DNA of 64,000 nt from Brevundimonas aurantiaca (GTDB lineage Bacteria > Pseudomonadota > Alphaproteobacteria > Caulobacterales > Caulobacteraceae). The stretch spans positions 310,001 to 374,000 of the forward strand of contig NZ_JACHOQ010000002.1 of NCBI RefSeq assembly GCF_014199955.1, in the 5' to 3' direction. The position numbers and the translations under genes are program-made. A model generated the notes under the pieces. The model searched no databases. It was not told the origin of the DNA and saw only the letters and a program-made list of their open reading frames with translations. Below, in pieces: positions 1 to 10,130 of the stretch. Positions within the stretch are counted from its first letter, which is position 1. Each line of letters opens with the position of its first letter.

Positions 1-558
1 GATGGTGCCCAGCACGTTCGACATATGGGTGACGGCGACCATCCGCGTCTTGGGCCCCAGCAGGTCGGCATAGGCCGCCATGTCCAGCGAGCCGTCGTCC
101 CTGACCGGGATCCATCTGATCACCGCCCCGCGCCGCTCCCGCAGCAGATGCCAGGGCACGATGTTGGAGTGATGCTCCATCTCCGAGACGATGATCTCGT
201 CGCCCGGTTGGATTTGAAGCCCCAGCCCATTGGCCACCAGATTGATCGCCTCGGTGCCGCCCTTGGTCCAGACGACCTGTTCGGGGCTCTCGGCGTTCAG
301 GAAGCGGGCCACGATCTCGCGCGCCTTCTCGAAGGCCTCGGTCGCCTCGTTCGACAGGGTGTGCAGCCCGCGGTGGACATTGGCGTAGCCGCCCTCCATC
401 GTCGCTGTCAGGGCATCGATCACCGCGCGCGGCTTCTGGGCCGAGGCCGCATTGTCCAGATAGACCAGCGGCCTGCCGTTCACCTGTCGCGACAGGATCG
501 GGAACTGCGCCCGGACGGCATAGGGATCGAAGGTAGTCACAACCGAGCCGTCAGCCAT
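1..558 (-). CDS. sufS: SufS-type cysteine desulfurase, N-terminal part (cut by window edge)
   Basis: PLP-dependent enzyme that takes sulfur from cysteine for the SufBCD scaffold. The first 186 residues are present. The fold-type I start LVYLDNAASAQKP (about 32-44) and EMEHHSN (about 127-132), which holds the His that stacks on PLP, are visible. The PLP lysine and the catalytic cysteine lie beyond base 1. The ATG at 558 overlaps the end of sufD by 22 bases, so translation is probably coupled. It is the last visible gene of the leftward suf operon and the second cysteine desulfurase in it. The group II (SufS) assignment rests on the N-terminal sequence and the operon position. Confidence 0.95.
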   Translation of the reverse strand, partial: MADGSVVTTFDPYAVRAQFPILSRQVNGRPLVYLDNAASAQKPRAVIDALTATMEGGYANVHRGLHTLSNEATEAFEKAREIVARFLNAESPEQVVWTKGGTEAINLVANGLGLQIQPGDEIIVSEMEHHSNIVPWHLLRERRGAVIRWIPVRDDGSLDMAAYADLLGPKTRMVAVTHMSNVLGTI

Positions 559-1559
559 TCCCGCGCCACCTCTCTCGCGCCCTCATGCTCGATCCGGTCG
601 ATGACCTCGATCAGGAAGGCCTGGGTCAGCAGGGCGCGCGCTTCCTCGGCCGGAACCCCGCGCTGCTGCATGTAGAACAGGGCGCTCTCGTCCAGCGCCC
701 CGACCGTATTGCCGTGGGCGCACTGCACGTCGTCGGCGTAGATGATCAGTTCCGGCTTGGCGTCGATCTCGGCCCGTTCGGAGGCGATCAGGGCGTGGTG
801 CCCCATCCGCGCATCCGTGCCGTCGGCCCCGCGCTCGACCACGATCTTGCCCTGAAACACGCCCCGCGCCGTGTCGCGCGCCACGCCCTTGATCAGCTGG
901 CTGGTCGCGCCGTCATGCTCCATGTGCCGCACCACGCTGGTCAGGTCGGCGTGGCGCGATCCGTTCAGCAGATAAAGACCGTCGGCCTGGACCTGTGCGC
1001 CCTGGGCGAAATGGGAAATCCGGGTCTCGATCCGTTGCAGCCTGGCTCCGGTGGCGATGACGGTCTGGCGATAGACGCCGCCGGCCTCGACCTTCACATG
1101 GGCTTCGGACACGGAAATCGCGTCCTCCGGCTCCTCGACCAGAACGACGCGCGTCACCTCGGCCCCGGCCGCCACGTCCAGCTCCAGCGTATTGTGGGCG
1201 ACATAGGCCGAGCCCGCGCCCTCATGCGTCTCTAGAAGCAACAGCTTGGCGCCCGCCCGCGCCGCCACCCGCGCGCTCGCCGTATGGCCCGTGCCCACGG
1301 CGTCGGAGATGTAGCGCAGCCGCAGCGTCTGCTCGCCCGAGGCGATGAAGTCGGTCACGCCCACGGCCCGCCCGTTGGCGAAGACGACAGCCTCGCCGCC
1401 CAGGTCATAGAAGGGCCCCGGCGCGCCCACCGTCGCCGTGCCCGACGGCGCCGGCGCCTCGCGCAGATAACGCTTCAGGTCGCTGTATTTCCACGCCTCA
1501 TCCCGCCGCGACGGAAAGGTCGAGGCGTCGGTCAGGTCGATGGCGAAGGTCGCGCTCAC
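537..1559 (-). CDS. sufD: Fe-S cluster assembly protein SufD
   Basis: Scaffold subunit that pairs with SufB in the SufBC2D complex. The 340-residue protein has the C-terminal SufB/SufD beta-helix signature, including VQCAHGNTVGALDESALFYMQQRG, where the His of CAHG corresponds to the SufD histidine implicated in cluster assembly. The start is GTG at 1557-1559, and the sufC stop overlaps it as GTGA, a strong argument for this start. The C-terminal end overlaps the beginning of sufS. As in many SufD proteins, the N-terminal third is poorly conserved. Confidence 0.95.
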   Translation of the reverse strand: MSATFAIDLTDASTFPSRRDEAWKYSDLKRYLREAPAPSGTATVGAPGPFYDLGGEAVVFANGRAVGVTDFIASGEQTLRLRYISDAVGTGHTASARVAARAGAKLLLLETHEGAGSAYVAHNTLELDVAAGAEVTRVVLVEEPEDAISVSEAHVKVEAGGVYRQTVIATGARLQRIETRISHFAQGAQVQADGLYLLNGSRHADLTSVVRHMEHDGATSQLIKGVARDTARGVFQGKIVVERGADGTDARMGHHALIASERAEIDAKPELIIYADDVQCAHGNTVGALDESALFYMQQRGVPAEEARALLTQAFLIEVIDRIEHEGAREVAREWLTARL

Positions 1560-2317
1560 GCCGCCCCCTCAAGCACCGGCGGCAGGTATTTGTCATACCC
1601 CTCCGCCTCCAGCTGCAAGGCCAGTTCCGGCCCGCCCGAGGCCACGATCCGCCCCCCCGCCAGCACATGGACCCGGTCCGGTTTGATATAGTCCAGCAGG
1701 CGCTGATAGTGGGTAATGACCAGCATGGCCCGATCGGGCGAACGCAGGGCGTTGACCCCTTCGGACACGATCCGCAGGGCGTCGATGTCCAGCCCCGAAT
1801 CCGTCTCGTCGAGGATCAGCAGCGACGGCTCCAGCAGGGCCATCTGCAGGATCTCCATCCGCTTCTTCTCTCCGCCGGAGAAGCCGACGTTCAAAGGACG
1901 TTTCAGCATGTCGAAGTCCATCTTCAGGCTTCGGGACGCCTCGCGGACCAGCTTCAGGAAGGCCGGCGCCGCCACCTCCTCCTCGCCCCGCGCGCGCTTC
2001 TGCGCATTCAGCGCCGTCCGCACGAAGGTCAGGGCCGGGACGCCGGGAATCTCGATCGGATACTGGAACGACAGGAAGACGCCCTTGGCCGCCCGCTCGG
2101 CCGGCTCCAGCGCCAGCAGGTCCTCGCCCGCCCATTCGACCGCGCCTTCAGTCGCCTCATATCCGGGCCGGCCCGACAGGGCGTAACCCAGCGTCGATTT
2201 GCCCGCGCCGTTCGGCCCCATGATGGCGTGCACTTCCCCCGCCGGCACTTCGAGCGTCAGCCCCTTGAGGATCGGCTTGTCGCCGACGGAGACGTGGAGG
2301 TTGGATATAGTCAGCAT
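1556..2317 (-). CDS. sufC: Fe-S cluster assembly ATPase SufC
   Basis: ABC-type ATPase that drives conformational change in SufB-SufD. It has 253 residues from the ATG at 2317 (MLTISNLHV). Walker A GPNGAGKS is at about 34-41. The signature FSGGEKKRMEI is followed by Walker B LLILDETDSGLD, the form typical of SufC rather than of transport ATPases. A longer reading with 17 extra residues is possible, but the internal ATG fits the family start and sits two bases after the stop of the preceding small gene. Its own stop overlaps the GTG of sufD. Confidence 0.95.
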   Translation of the reverse strand: MLTISNLHVSVGDKPILKGLTLEVPAGEVHAIMGPNGAGKSTLGYALSGRPGYEATEGAVEWAGEDLLALEPAERAAKGVFLSFQYPIEIPGVPALTFVRTALNAQKRARGEEEVAAPAFLKLVREASRSLKMDFDMLKRPLNVGFSGGEKKRMEILQMALLEPSLLILDETDSGLDIDALRIVSEGVNALRSPDRAMLVITHYQRLLDYIKPDRVHVLAGGRIVASGGPELALQLEAEGYDKYLPPVLEGAA

Positions 2318-2319
2318 CG

Positions 2320-2696
2320 TCAAACAGTCTCTTCCAACGGCAGGATCGCGCCTTCGGGCATTGTCCAATTCGTGGGGATATGGTCAAAATCGCCACCGCA
2401 TATCGTCCGGCCGTCCGGCCCGAATGCGATGAATATCCAGCGAGGCGGATCGGGAAAGCCGTGCCAGACGCGCTCCATCAGAATCCAGCTCTCGTCATCG
2501 GTCTCGACAGCCGCGACGAGAAAGTCCGCGTACGTTTTCAGCGTCCTGTGAGCTTCAAACGCCTTTTGCTCGGTTGACGTCGGCGTCCGCCATTCAACCG
2601 TACGCCTCAGGCGCTCGTTGGCGCGCTTGTCGTTCATCAGGCCTGATGACGGCGCCCCCTTCGTGACCTTGTTGGCGAACCCCGCCCGTCGATCCG

Positions 2697-2700
<4 letters not shown>
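2320..2700 (-). CDS. Unknown 126-residue protein embedded between sufB and sufC
   Basis: Not recognised. The ATG at 2698-2700 overlaps the sufB stop as ATGA and its own stop lies two bases before the sufC ATG, so it is co-transcribed and probably translationally coupled with the scaffold genes. The protein is soluble, with no signal peptide or membrane segment, a basic N-terminal third (residues 1-35) and a Trp-rich C-terminal half ([21 protein letters not shown]-like segment near 113). It has no cysteines apart from one in TICGGDF, so it is unlikely to bind a cluster alone. A second possible start is Met22 (position 2637). The location suggests, but does not show, a link to Fe-S assembly. 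Confidence 0.8.
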
Positions 2701-4162
<1,462 letters not shown>

Positions 4163-4163
<1 letters not shown>

Positions 4164-5302
4164 CAGGCGACCTCTCTCACGCGCGCGGCGGCGCGTGCCT
4201 TGTGTTTGGTCCAGGCGTCCACCCAGGCGTCGGCGAACCGCGCCCAGTCGCCCTCGGTCGTGCCCCAGCCGCCGGAGACGCGCACGCCCCCCGTGGCCAG
4301 CCTATTCAGTCCCATCGCGCTGATCGTCTTGGACGGCTTGACCTTGCCCGAGGAACAGGCCGAACCGGCGGACACCATGATCCCGGCCAGATCCAGGGTG
4401 ATCAACTGTTGCGGGCTGTCCCAGCCCTCGACGGCCAAAAACAGGGTGTTGGGCAGGCGATCGGCGCCCTCGCCGATGATGGTCGCCCCGGCCGCCTTGA
4501 CCCGCGCCTGGGCGGCGTCACGCCAGGCCGCATGCGAAGCGACTGTCTCCAGATCGCGCGCGGCGCAAACGGCGGCGACGCCGAACCCGGCGATCCCGGG
4601 CCCGTTCTCGGTCCCGGCGCGCAGGCCCCGCTCCTGCCCCGCCCCGTGCAGGATGCGCACGCCCGACACGCCTTCCTTGAAGACCAGGGCGCCGACGCCC
4701 TGGGGGCCGCCCAGCTTGTGCGCCGACAGGGTCAGGCTGTCCGCCCCCAGAGCCCGCATATGGACAGGAATCTTGCCCGCCGACTGGATGGCGTCGACGT
4801 GCAGCCAGCCGCCGGCGGCCCGCACCAGGGCCGCCGCCTCCGCGATCGGCTGGATCACGCCGCTTTCATTGTTCGCATGATGGATGGCGACCACCGCCCG
4901 ACCGGGCCGCGCCAAGGCCTCGGCCAGCCAGGCCAGATCGACCACCCCGTTCGCATCGACCGGCAGAATCTCGACCGGCGCGCCTGCCGCCGCCGCAGCC
5001 TCGGCCACGCACGGATGTTCGGTCGCCGACACGATCAGCCGTTCGCACCCGGCCGCCAGGGCGCTGGCGATCGCTTGCGCATTGGCCTCGGTACCGCCCG
5101 AGTTGAACACCACCGCCGTCGGATCGGCGCCGACCAGTTCGGCGACCTGGGCGCGCGCCGTCTCGATCCGCGCCCGCGCCCGACGGCCGGCGGCGTGGAC
5201 CGCCGACGGATTGCCGTTGTCGGCCAGGGCCTTGGTCATGATCTCCAGAACCTCGGGCCGCACCAGCCCTGAGGCGTTGTAGTCCAGATAGACCGCGCTC
5301 AT
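4163..5302 (-). CDS. IscS/NifS-like cysteine desulfurase in the suf operon
   Basis: Fold-type I PLP enzyme of 379 residues. The PLP lysine is Lys196 in [12 protein letters not shown] and the active-site cysteine is Cys316 in [10 protein letters not shown], which fits group I (IscS/NifS) desulfurases rather than SufS. It is encoded between iscR and sufB with stop/start overlaps on both sides. The operon therefore carries two desulfurases, this one and the SufS at its distal end. It probably supplies persulfide sulfur. Whether it feeds SufBCD or other sulfur acceptors cannot be told from sequence. Confidence 0.93.
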
Positions 5303-5781
5303 GCCGCCGCCTCCACCGCCACGGGCGGATCGACATGCTGGCGTCGCCGGCCGGTGCGGTTCATCACCACATCCTCCAGCGAAACCCCGGCCAGATAGCG
5401 ATGGATCTCATCGCCCAGATCTTCCCAAAGGTTGTGGGTGATGCAGCGCTCGCCGGCCAGCATGCAACCCTTGGGTGTTCCGTGCGCCACGCACCGGGTC
5501 GCGCGGATCGGCTCGTCCACGGCCAGCACGATTTCCGCCACCACCGTCTCATCCGCCCCCTTGGCCAGGCGATAGCCGCCGCCGGGCCCGCGCACGCTCT
5601 TGACCAGGCCGCTCTTGCGCAGCCGGGCGAACAGCTGCTCCAGGTAACTCAGCGAAATCTCCTGCCGCGCGGCGATCTCGGCTAAGGAAACCGCCCGGAT
5701 TTCCCCGCCCGCGCCGCGTCCATTCTTCGCCAGATCGGCCATCGCCATGACGGCGTATCGTCCCTTGGTCGACAGACGCAT
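5299..5781 (-). CDS. iscR: Rrf2-family Fe-S regulator IscR
   Basis: First gene of the suf operon and its likely autoregulator, 160 residues. The N-terminal winged helix starts MRLSTKGRYAVMAM. Three cysteines (Cys97, Cys106, Cys113) and His116 in the segment ending RCITHNLWEDL correspond to the [2Fe-2S] ligands of IscR (C92, C98, C104, H107 in E. coli). The spacing is longer here: 8 and 6 residues between cysteines rather than 5 and 5. The stop overlaps the downstream desulfurase start as ATGA. A palindromic operator candidate overlaps its promoter. Confidence 0.93.
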   Translation of the reverse strand: MRLSTKGRYAVMAMADLAKNGRGAGGEIRAVSLAEIAARQEISLSYLEQLFARLRKSGLVKSVRGPGGGYRLAKGADETVVAEIVLAVDEPIRATRCVAHGTPKGCMLAGERCITHNLWEDLGDEIHRYLAGVSLEDVVMNRTGRRRQHVDPPVAVEAAA

Positions 5782-5832
5782 ATCGCACCTTCAAAAATTG
5801 CGCGCTTTCTGGGGCTCTTGTGTTAGAACCCG

Positions 5833-5848
5833 CGCCTTCGCAAAGGCG
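5833..5848 (-). other. Hairpin in the iscR 5' untranslated region
   Basis: CGCCTT and AAGGCG form a 6-bp stem with a 4-base loop, between the predicted transcription start (near 5857) and the iscR ATG. There is no U-run, so it is not an intrinsic terminator. The role is unknown. Confidence 0.35.
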
Positions 5849-5861
5849 GCGCGCTTGCGGA

Positions 5862-5892
5862 GGGACTTAGAAAGTCCCACCTCCGCGGTCAA
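5862..5892 (-). promoter_or_regulatory. suf operon promoter with IscR type-1-like operator
   Basis: Read leftwards, TTGACC (5887-5892) and TAAGTC (5864-5869) are separated by 17 bases and make a plausible vegetative promoter about 83 bases before iscR. The -10 region lies inside the 17-base perfect palindrome GGGACTTTCTAAGTCCC (5862-5878). Its GACT-N5-AGTC core has the half-site spacing of E. coli type-1 IscR sites. Repression by holo-IscR at this position is inferred. Confidence 0.6.
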
Positions 5893-5939
5893 GTATTACG
5901 CTCACGCGAAATGACAGTTGAACGGATTCCAGAGCCCCT

Positions 5940-6590
5940 ATGCCTGAAGTCATCCTGCCCGGCGCCTCCGGTCGCATCGAAGGCCGCTATTCTCCGGGCA
6001 AGCGCCCGAACGCCCCGATCGCCCTGATCCTGCACCCGCATCCCAAGGCGGGCGGCCATATGAACAACCCGGTCGCCGTCACCCTGCACCAGTTGTTCCA
6101 GCAGCGCGGCTTCGCCACCCTGCGCTATAATTCGCGCGGCGTCGGCAAGTCGCAGGGCGAGTTCGATTCCGGCATCGGCGAGCTGGCGGACGCGGCCACG
6201 GCGCTGGACTGGCTTCAGGCCAACAATCCCGGCGCCAGCCAGACCTGGGTCGCGGGCTATCAGTTCGGCGCCTATATCGGCATGCAGCTTCTGATGCGCC
6301 GGCCCGAGACCGACGGCTTCATCTCGGTCTCGCCCCCGTCGAACATGTACGACTTCAGCTTCCTGGCGCCCTGCCCGGCGTCGGGCCTGTTCCTGCACGG
6401 CACGGCCGACACCATCGTCCCGCCCGTCGAGGTCGAGCGGGTGGTCAACAAGCTGCGCACCCAGAAGGGCATCGTCATCGACTATGAGCTGGAAGAGGGC
6501 GCCAGCCACTTCTGGCAGGATCATATGGCCGCCGTGGATCGCCGCGTCGGCGCCTATCTGGACAAGCGGCTGGAAGAAAAGCCGGCCTGA
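5940..6590 (+). CDS. Alpha/beta-hydrolase-fold protein lacking the nucleophile serine
   Basis: 216-residue cytoplasmic protein of the COG2945-like alpha/beta hydrolase group, with oxyanion-side HPHPKAGG (32-39), acid Asp157 in HGTADTIVP and His190 in GASHFW. The nucleophile elbow, normally G-x-S-x-G, reads G106-Y-Q-F-G110, so Gln108 (codon CAG) replaces serine. It therefore probably does not hydrolyse by the usual mechanism, although the Asp and His remain. It is transcribed away from the suf operon, with 158 bases between the two starts. Its function is unknown. Confidence 0.88.
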   Translation: MPEVILPGASGRIEGRYSPGKRPNAPIALILHPHPKAGGHMNNPVAVTLHQLFQQRGFATLRYNSRGVGKSQGEFDSGIGELADAATALDWLQANNPGASQTWVAGYQFGAYIGMQLLMRRPETDGFISVSPPSNMYDFSFLAPCPASGLFLHGTADTIVPPVEVERVVNKLRTQKGIVIDYELEEGASHFWQDHMAAVDRRVGAYLDKRLEEKPA

Positions 6591-6611
6591 ACCTCAGGCC
6601 GGCCGCTCGGT

Positions 6612-7589
6612 TCACCCGGGTTTGACGTCCGATCGCGTCCGCCACAGCGAATAGCCGACGCCTGCGGCCAATATGACCGCCGTCACGCTCAGCGAGACGG
6701 CGGGCGGGATCTTGTCCAGTCCCATCAGGGGCGCGGCGATCACCTTGCCGCCGATGAAGATCAGCAGCACGGCCAGGGCCTGTTTCAGATAGGCGAAGCG
6801 GTGGATGACCGCCGCCAGGGCGAAATACAGCGCCCGCAGGCCCAGAATGGCGAAGATGTTGGACGTATAGACGATATAGGGGTCGGTGGTGATGGCGAAG
6901 ATGGCCGGCACCGAGTCCACCGCGAACACCACGTCCGCCAGTTCGATCATCACCAGGGCGAGAAACAGCGGCGTGACGTGCAGCGCCGTCCGGCCCGTCT
7001 TGTTCGGCTGACGCACGAAGAAGGCGTGCCCATGCAGGGTCTCCGTCACCGGCAGGCGGCGACGCAGCCAGGCCAGCAGCCGATTGTCGGCGATGTCCTG
7101 CTCATTCTCGTGACGGGCGGCGAACATCTTGATCCCGGTGAAGACCAGGAAGGCCGCGAACAGATACAGCACCCACTCATAGCGGCTGACCAGGGCCGCC
7201 CCGCCTGCGATCATCAAGGCCCGCAGGACGATCACCCCGACGATGCCCCAGAACAGCACCCGGTGCTGGTAGATGCGCGGTATGGAAAAGGCCCCGAAGA
7301 TCATGGCGATGACGAAGACATTGTCCATCGCCAGGCTTTTTTCGATCGCAAAGCCGGTCAGATATTCCAGCCCCTTTTCCGACCCCAGCTCCCACCAGAC
7401 GAAGCCGCCGAACGCCAGGGCGATCGCAATGTACATCGAGGACAGCAGCAGGCTCTCGCGAACCCCGATTTCATGATCCTTGCGGTTCAGGACGCCCAGG
7501 TCGAGCGCCAGCAGCAGGGCCACGATTCCGATAAAGCCGACCCACATCCATGCGGGCTGGCCCAGCCATTCGGCCAGCAGAAAATCCAC
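6612..7589 (-). CDS. TerC/Alx-family integral membrane protein
   Basis: About nine hydrophobic helices and the family's acidic intramembrane motifs: DLGVLNRKDHEI in the first helix region, SLAMDNVFVIAMIFGAF, and ADVVFAVDSVPAIFAI. Related proteins (Alx, TerC) affect manganese export or tellurite resistance, so metal-ion handling is the best guess. The start is placed at GTG 7587-7589 because GGAGG lies five bases upstream (7595-7599). TTG or ATG codons four or five residues upstream are alternatives. From the GTG the protein has 325 residues. Confidence 0.9.
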   Translation of the reverse strand: MDFLLAEWLGQPAWMWVGFIGIVALLLALDLGVLNRKDHEIGVRESLLLSSMYIAIALAFGGFVWWELGSEKGLEYLTGFAIEKSLAMDNVFVIAMIFGAFSIPRIYQHRVLFWGIVGVIVLRALMIAGGAALVSRYEWVLYLFAAFLVFTGIKMFAARHENEQDIADNRLLAWLRRRLPVTETLHGHAFFVRQPNKTGRTALHVTPLFLALVMIELADVVFAVDSVPAIFAITTDPYIVYTSNIFAILGLRALYFALAAVIHRFAYLKQALAVLLIFIGGKVIAAPLMGLDKIPPAVSLSVTAVILAAGVGYSLWRTRSDVKPG

Positions 7590-7670
7590 GTCTACCTCCA
7601 TCAATGTCGAGAGGCGGCCGACATCGCGATCGGAAGGGATCGCCAGAGGGGCCCGGATCGCCGCCTCTTA

Positions 7671-7699
7671 TGGCTAAGACAGAGCCGATATGGCGTCAA
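7671..7699 (-). promoter_or_regulatory. Possible promoter for the terC-like gene
   Basis: TTGACG (7694-7699) and TAGCCA (7671-7676) are spaced by 17 bases on the minus strand. The -35 matches the Caulobacter housekeeping pattern, the -10 is weak. It lies in the gap shared with the divergent flavoprotein gene. Confidence 0.35.
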
Positions 7700-7775
7700 C
7701 GGGCGCGACAAACGGTCTCGCCGGGTCCACATAGGGGCCAGTGGAACCCTGCCGATAAGGCCTCGCTAGATCCCC

Positions 7776-9089
7776 ATGACGCAAACCGCTTCCTCCCCTG
7801 CCGCCGCGCCGCGGCCCGTTCATGACATCGTCATCATCGGCGGCGGCGCAGGCGGGCTTGAGCTGGCCGCGCGCCTCGGTCGTCGGTTCGGTGCGCGCGA
7901 GGGACGCCGGCGCGTCCTGCTGATCGACCGCTCCATCTTCCACCTGTGGAAGCCCAGCCTGCATGAGGTGGCGGCCGGATCGCTGGACAGCCATCAGGAG
8001 GGGCTGTCCTATCCCGTCCTGGCGCGCCGCAACCATTTCAGCTTCGCCTTCGGCGACCTGACCGGGCTCGATCCGGCGAACAAGACTCTGACCCTGGGTG
8101 AAATCCGCGATCAGGACGGCGCCGTCCTGGTGGCCCCGCGCACCCTGGCCTTCAACACCCTGGTGCTGGCGATCGGCAGCGGTTCGAACCTGTTCAACAC
8201 GCCGGGCGCGGCCGAACACGCCCATCTTCTGGAAGACGTCGCCGACGCCGAGGCTTTCAACAAACGTTTGACCAGCGCCTTCCTGGCTGCGGCCTATTCG
8301 GATGATCGCAGGCTGAGCATCGCCATCGTCGGGGCCGGCGCGACGGGGGTGGAGCTCTCCACCGAACTGATCGAAGGCCATGACGAACTGTCTGCGGGCC
8401 TGACGCCGGACCAGAGGTTCGACATCGACGTCACCATTGTGGAGGCGGCGCCCCGCATCCTGGGCGGTCTTCCGGAACGGGTCTCGACCAAGGCGGCCCA
8501 GGCCCTGGAGGCCAAGGGGGTGAGGCTGCTGACCGACGCCAAGGTCCAGGCCGTCCATGCCGACCGGCTGGAGACGTCCAGAGGCGCGGTCCCCGCCGAC
8601 CTGATCGTCTGGGCCGCCGGGGTCAAGGCCGCCGAGACCAACCGCGACCTCGGCCTGACGACGGGACGTCTCAATCAGTTCGTCGTAGACGACCGGCTGC
8701 GGACCTCCGCGCCCGACATCTACGCCCTGGGCGACTGCGCCGAAGCGCCAGGCCCCGAGGGGCGCCCGGTCCCCGCTCGCGCCCAGGCGGCCGCCCAGCA
8801 GGCCGCTTATCTGGCCCAGGCCCTGGCGGACCCGGCTCGCGATCCCGGCCCCTATGTCTATCGCGACCGGGGGTCGCTGGTGTCGCTGGGCGGGGACCGG
8901 GGCGTGGGATCGCTGATGGGCAATCTGAGCGGGCCGAACTTCCTGATCGAGGGGCTGATCGCCAAATGGGCCTATATGGCCCTGCACCTGGACCACCACC
9001 GGGCCATTCTGGGCGTCCGTCGCACCGTCATCCTGGCCTTGTCGCGGCTACTGCACCGCCGCGTCTCGGGTCGGCTCAAGCTGCACTGA
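7776..9089 (+). CDS. Type II NADH dehydrogenase-like FAD flavoprotein
   Basis: 437-residue NAD(P)/FAD oxidoreductase of the NDH-2 group, which passes electrons from NADH to quinone without proton pumping. The first Rossmann motif GGGAGG is at 22-27 and the second, IVGAGATGVELSTEL, near 185. YALGDCAEA is the C-terminal FAD-binding segment. The basic, hydrophobic C-terminal tail (LALSRLLHRRVSGRLKL) fits membrane-surface attachment as in NDH-2 enzymes. Divergent from the terC-like gene. NADH specificity is inferred from the family. Confidence 0.88.
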   Translation: MTQTASSPAAAPRPVHDIVIIGGGAGGLELAARLGRRFGAREGRRRVLLIDRSIFHLWKPSLHEVAAGSLDSHQEGLSYPVLARRNHFSFAFGDLTGLDPANKTLTLGEIRDQDGAVLVAPRTLAFNTLVLAIGSGSNLFNTPGAAEHAHLLEDVADAEAFNKRLTSAFLAAAYSDDRRLSIAIVGAGATGVELSTELIEGHDELSAGLTPDQRFDIDVTIVEAAPRILGGLPERVSTKAAQALEAKGVRLLTDAKVQAVHADRLETSRGAVPADLIVWAAGVKAAETNRDLGLTTGRLNQFVVDDRLRTSAPDIYALGDCAEAPGPEGRPVPARAQAAAQQAAYLAQALADPARDPGPYVYRDRGSLVSLGGDRGVGSLMGNLSGPNFLIEGLIAKWAYMALHLDHHRAILGVRRTVILALSRLLHRRVSGRLKLH

Positions 9090-9099
9090 GCCGCCGTGA

Positions 9100-10062
9100 T
9101 CAGTGCGGCGGCTCCTCCGCGCCGCGTGGCGGGGCGTGGGCGCGCACGCACCAGATGACGCTGACGATCATCATCAGTATGGCCAGTATCTCCACCAGGG
9201 CCGGCCCCCGCCCCTCCCAGACATAGCCGTAAACGAAGGCGAACACCGTCTCGAAGACGATCATCTGGCCCAGCATGGACAGGGGCAGGCGGCGGCTGGC
9301 CTGGTTCCACAGGGCGTTGCCGATGATGGAGGCCAACAGGGCCACGCCCAGGCAGACCCCCGCCAGATGCAGCCACTGCCCCCCGCTCCAGTCCTGGGCG
9401 GTCCAAACCGCCGGGACCGCCAGGATCAATGCCAGGCCGCCGGTCACGACGCCGGTCAGCAGGGACCAGTCATGGGGCGAGACCTCGGGCAGCCGCGCCA
9501 TCCAGCGGCTATTGCCCACCGCATAGGCCGACCAGGACGCCAGGGCGCCCACAGCGCAGACCAAGCCGATCAGGGCCTGAGCCCCCGTCGGTCCCTCCGC
9601 CCCCGCCTCCCCCTGACTCAGGGCCCGCCAGCCGATCAGGGCCACCGCCAGGGCGGCCAGGACGATGGGGGGCGCCGCGCGCGACAGGGACGGTCCGCTG
9701 CGGTCTCTCAGTCCCCACAGGGCCACCACCACCGGCACCATGCCGACGATCAGGGCCGAGGCCGCCACCCCGGCCAGATGCACCGCGACCACGACAAAGG
9801 CGAAATAGACCAGATTGCCCGCCAGGCTCAGCCAGACCAGGGCGCGCCATGTCCGCCCCTCGATCAAGGGCGCCAGCCGCCGCCAGCGCGGGGCGATCAG
9901 GACGGCGGCGATCAGCCCATAGGCCAGATAGCGCCCGGCCGTCAGCAGCAGGGGCGAGGCCTCGGGCGCAAACTTGGGCGCCAGGAAAACCAGCCCCCAC
10001 ATCGCGCCTGCGCCCAGGCCGGAGGCGACGCCCCACAGCCGGCCCGAGGATGCCGCCGTCAT
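9100..10062 (-). CDS. EamA/DMT-family membrane transporter
   Basis: 320-residue inner-membrane protein with about ten hydrophobic segments in two repeats of five, starting WGVASGLGAGAMWGLVFLAPKF, the layout of drug/metabolite exporters (EamA, RhaT group). It ends ten bases from the convergent flavoprotein gene. The substrate cannot be predicted. It is short of charged residues inside the helices and has a basic loop near the middle. Confidence 0.88.
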   Translation of the reverse strand: MTAASSGRLWGVASGLGAGAMWGLVFLAPKFAPEASPLLLTAGRYLAYGLIAAVLIAPRWRRLAPLIEGRTWRALVWLSLAGNLVYFAFVVVAVHLAGVAASALIVGMVPVVVALWGLRDRSGPSLSRAAPPIVLAALAVALIGWRALSQGEAGAEGPTGAQALIGLVCAVGALASWSAYAVGNSRWMARLPEVSPHDWSLLTGVVTGGLALILAVPAVWTAQDWSGGQWLHLAGVCLGVALLASIIGNALWNQASRRLPLSMLGQMIVFETVFAFVYGYVWEGRGPALVEILAILMMIVSVIWCVRAHAPPRGAEEPPH

Positions 10063-10130
10063 ATCGCGCTCCGCCTTAAACCTGGCCTGCGCTTACACGG
10101 TTCGCCTTACAGCGAAAACCGCCCTGGACG

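Noticed and set aside
7590..7775. A manganese (yybP-ykoY) riboswitch before the terC-like gene
   Set aside because: The conserved paired core bases of that riboswitch could not be found in the leader; only a promoter-like motif is visible.
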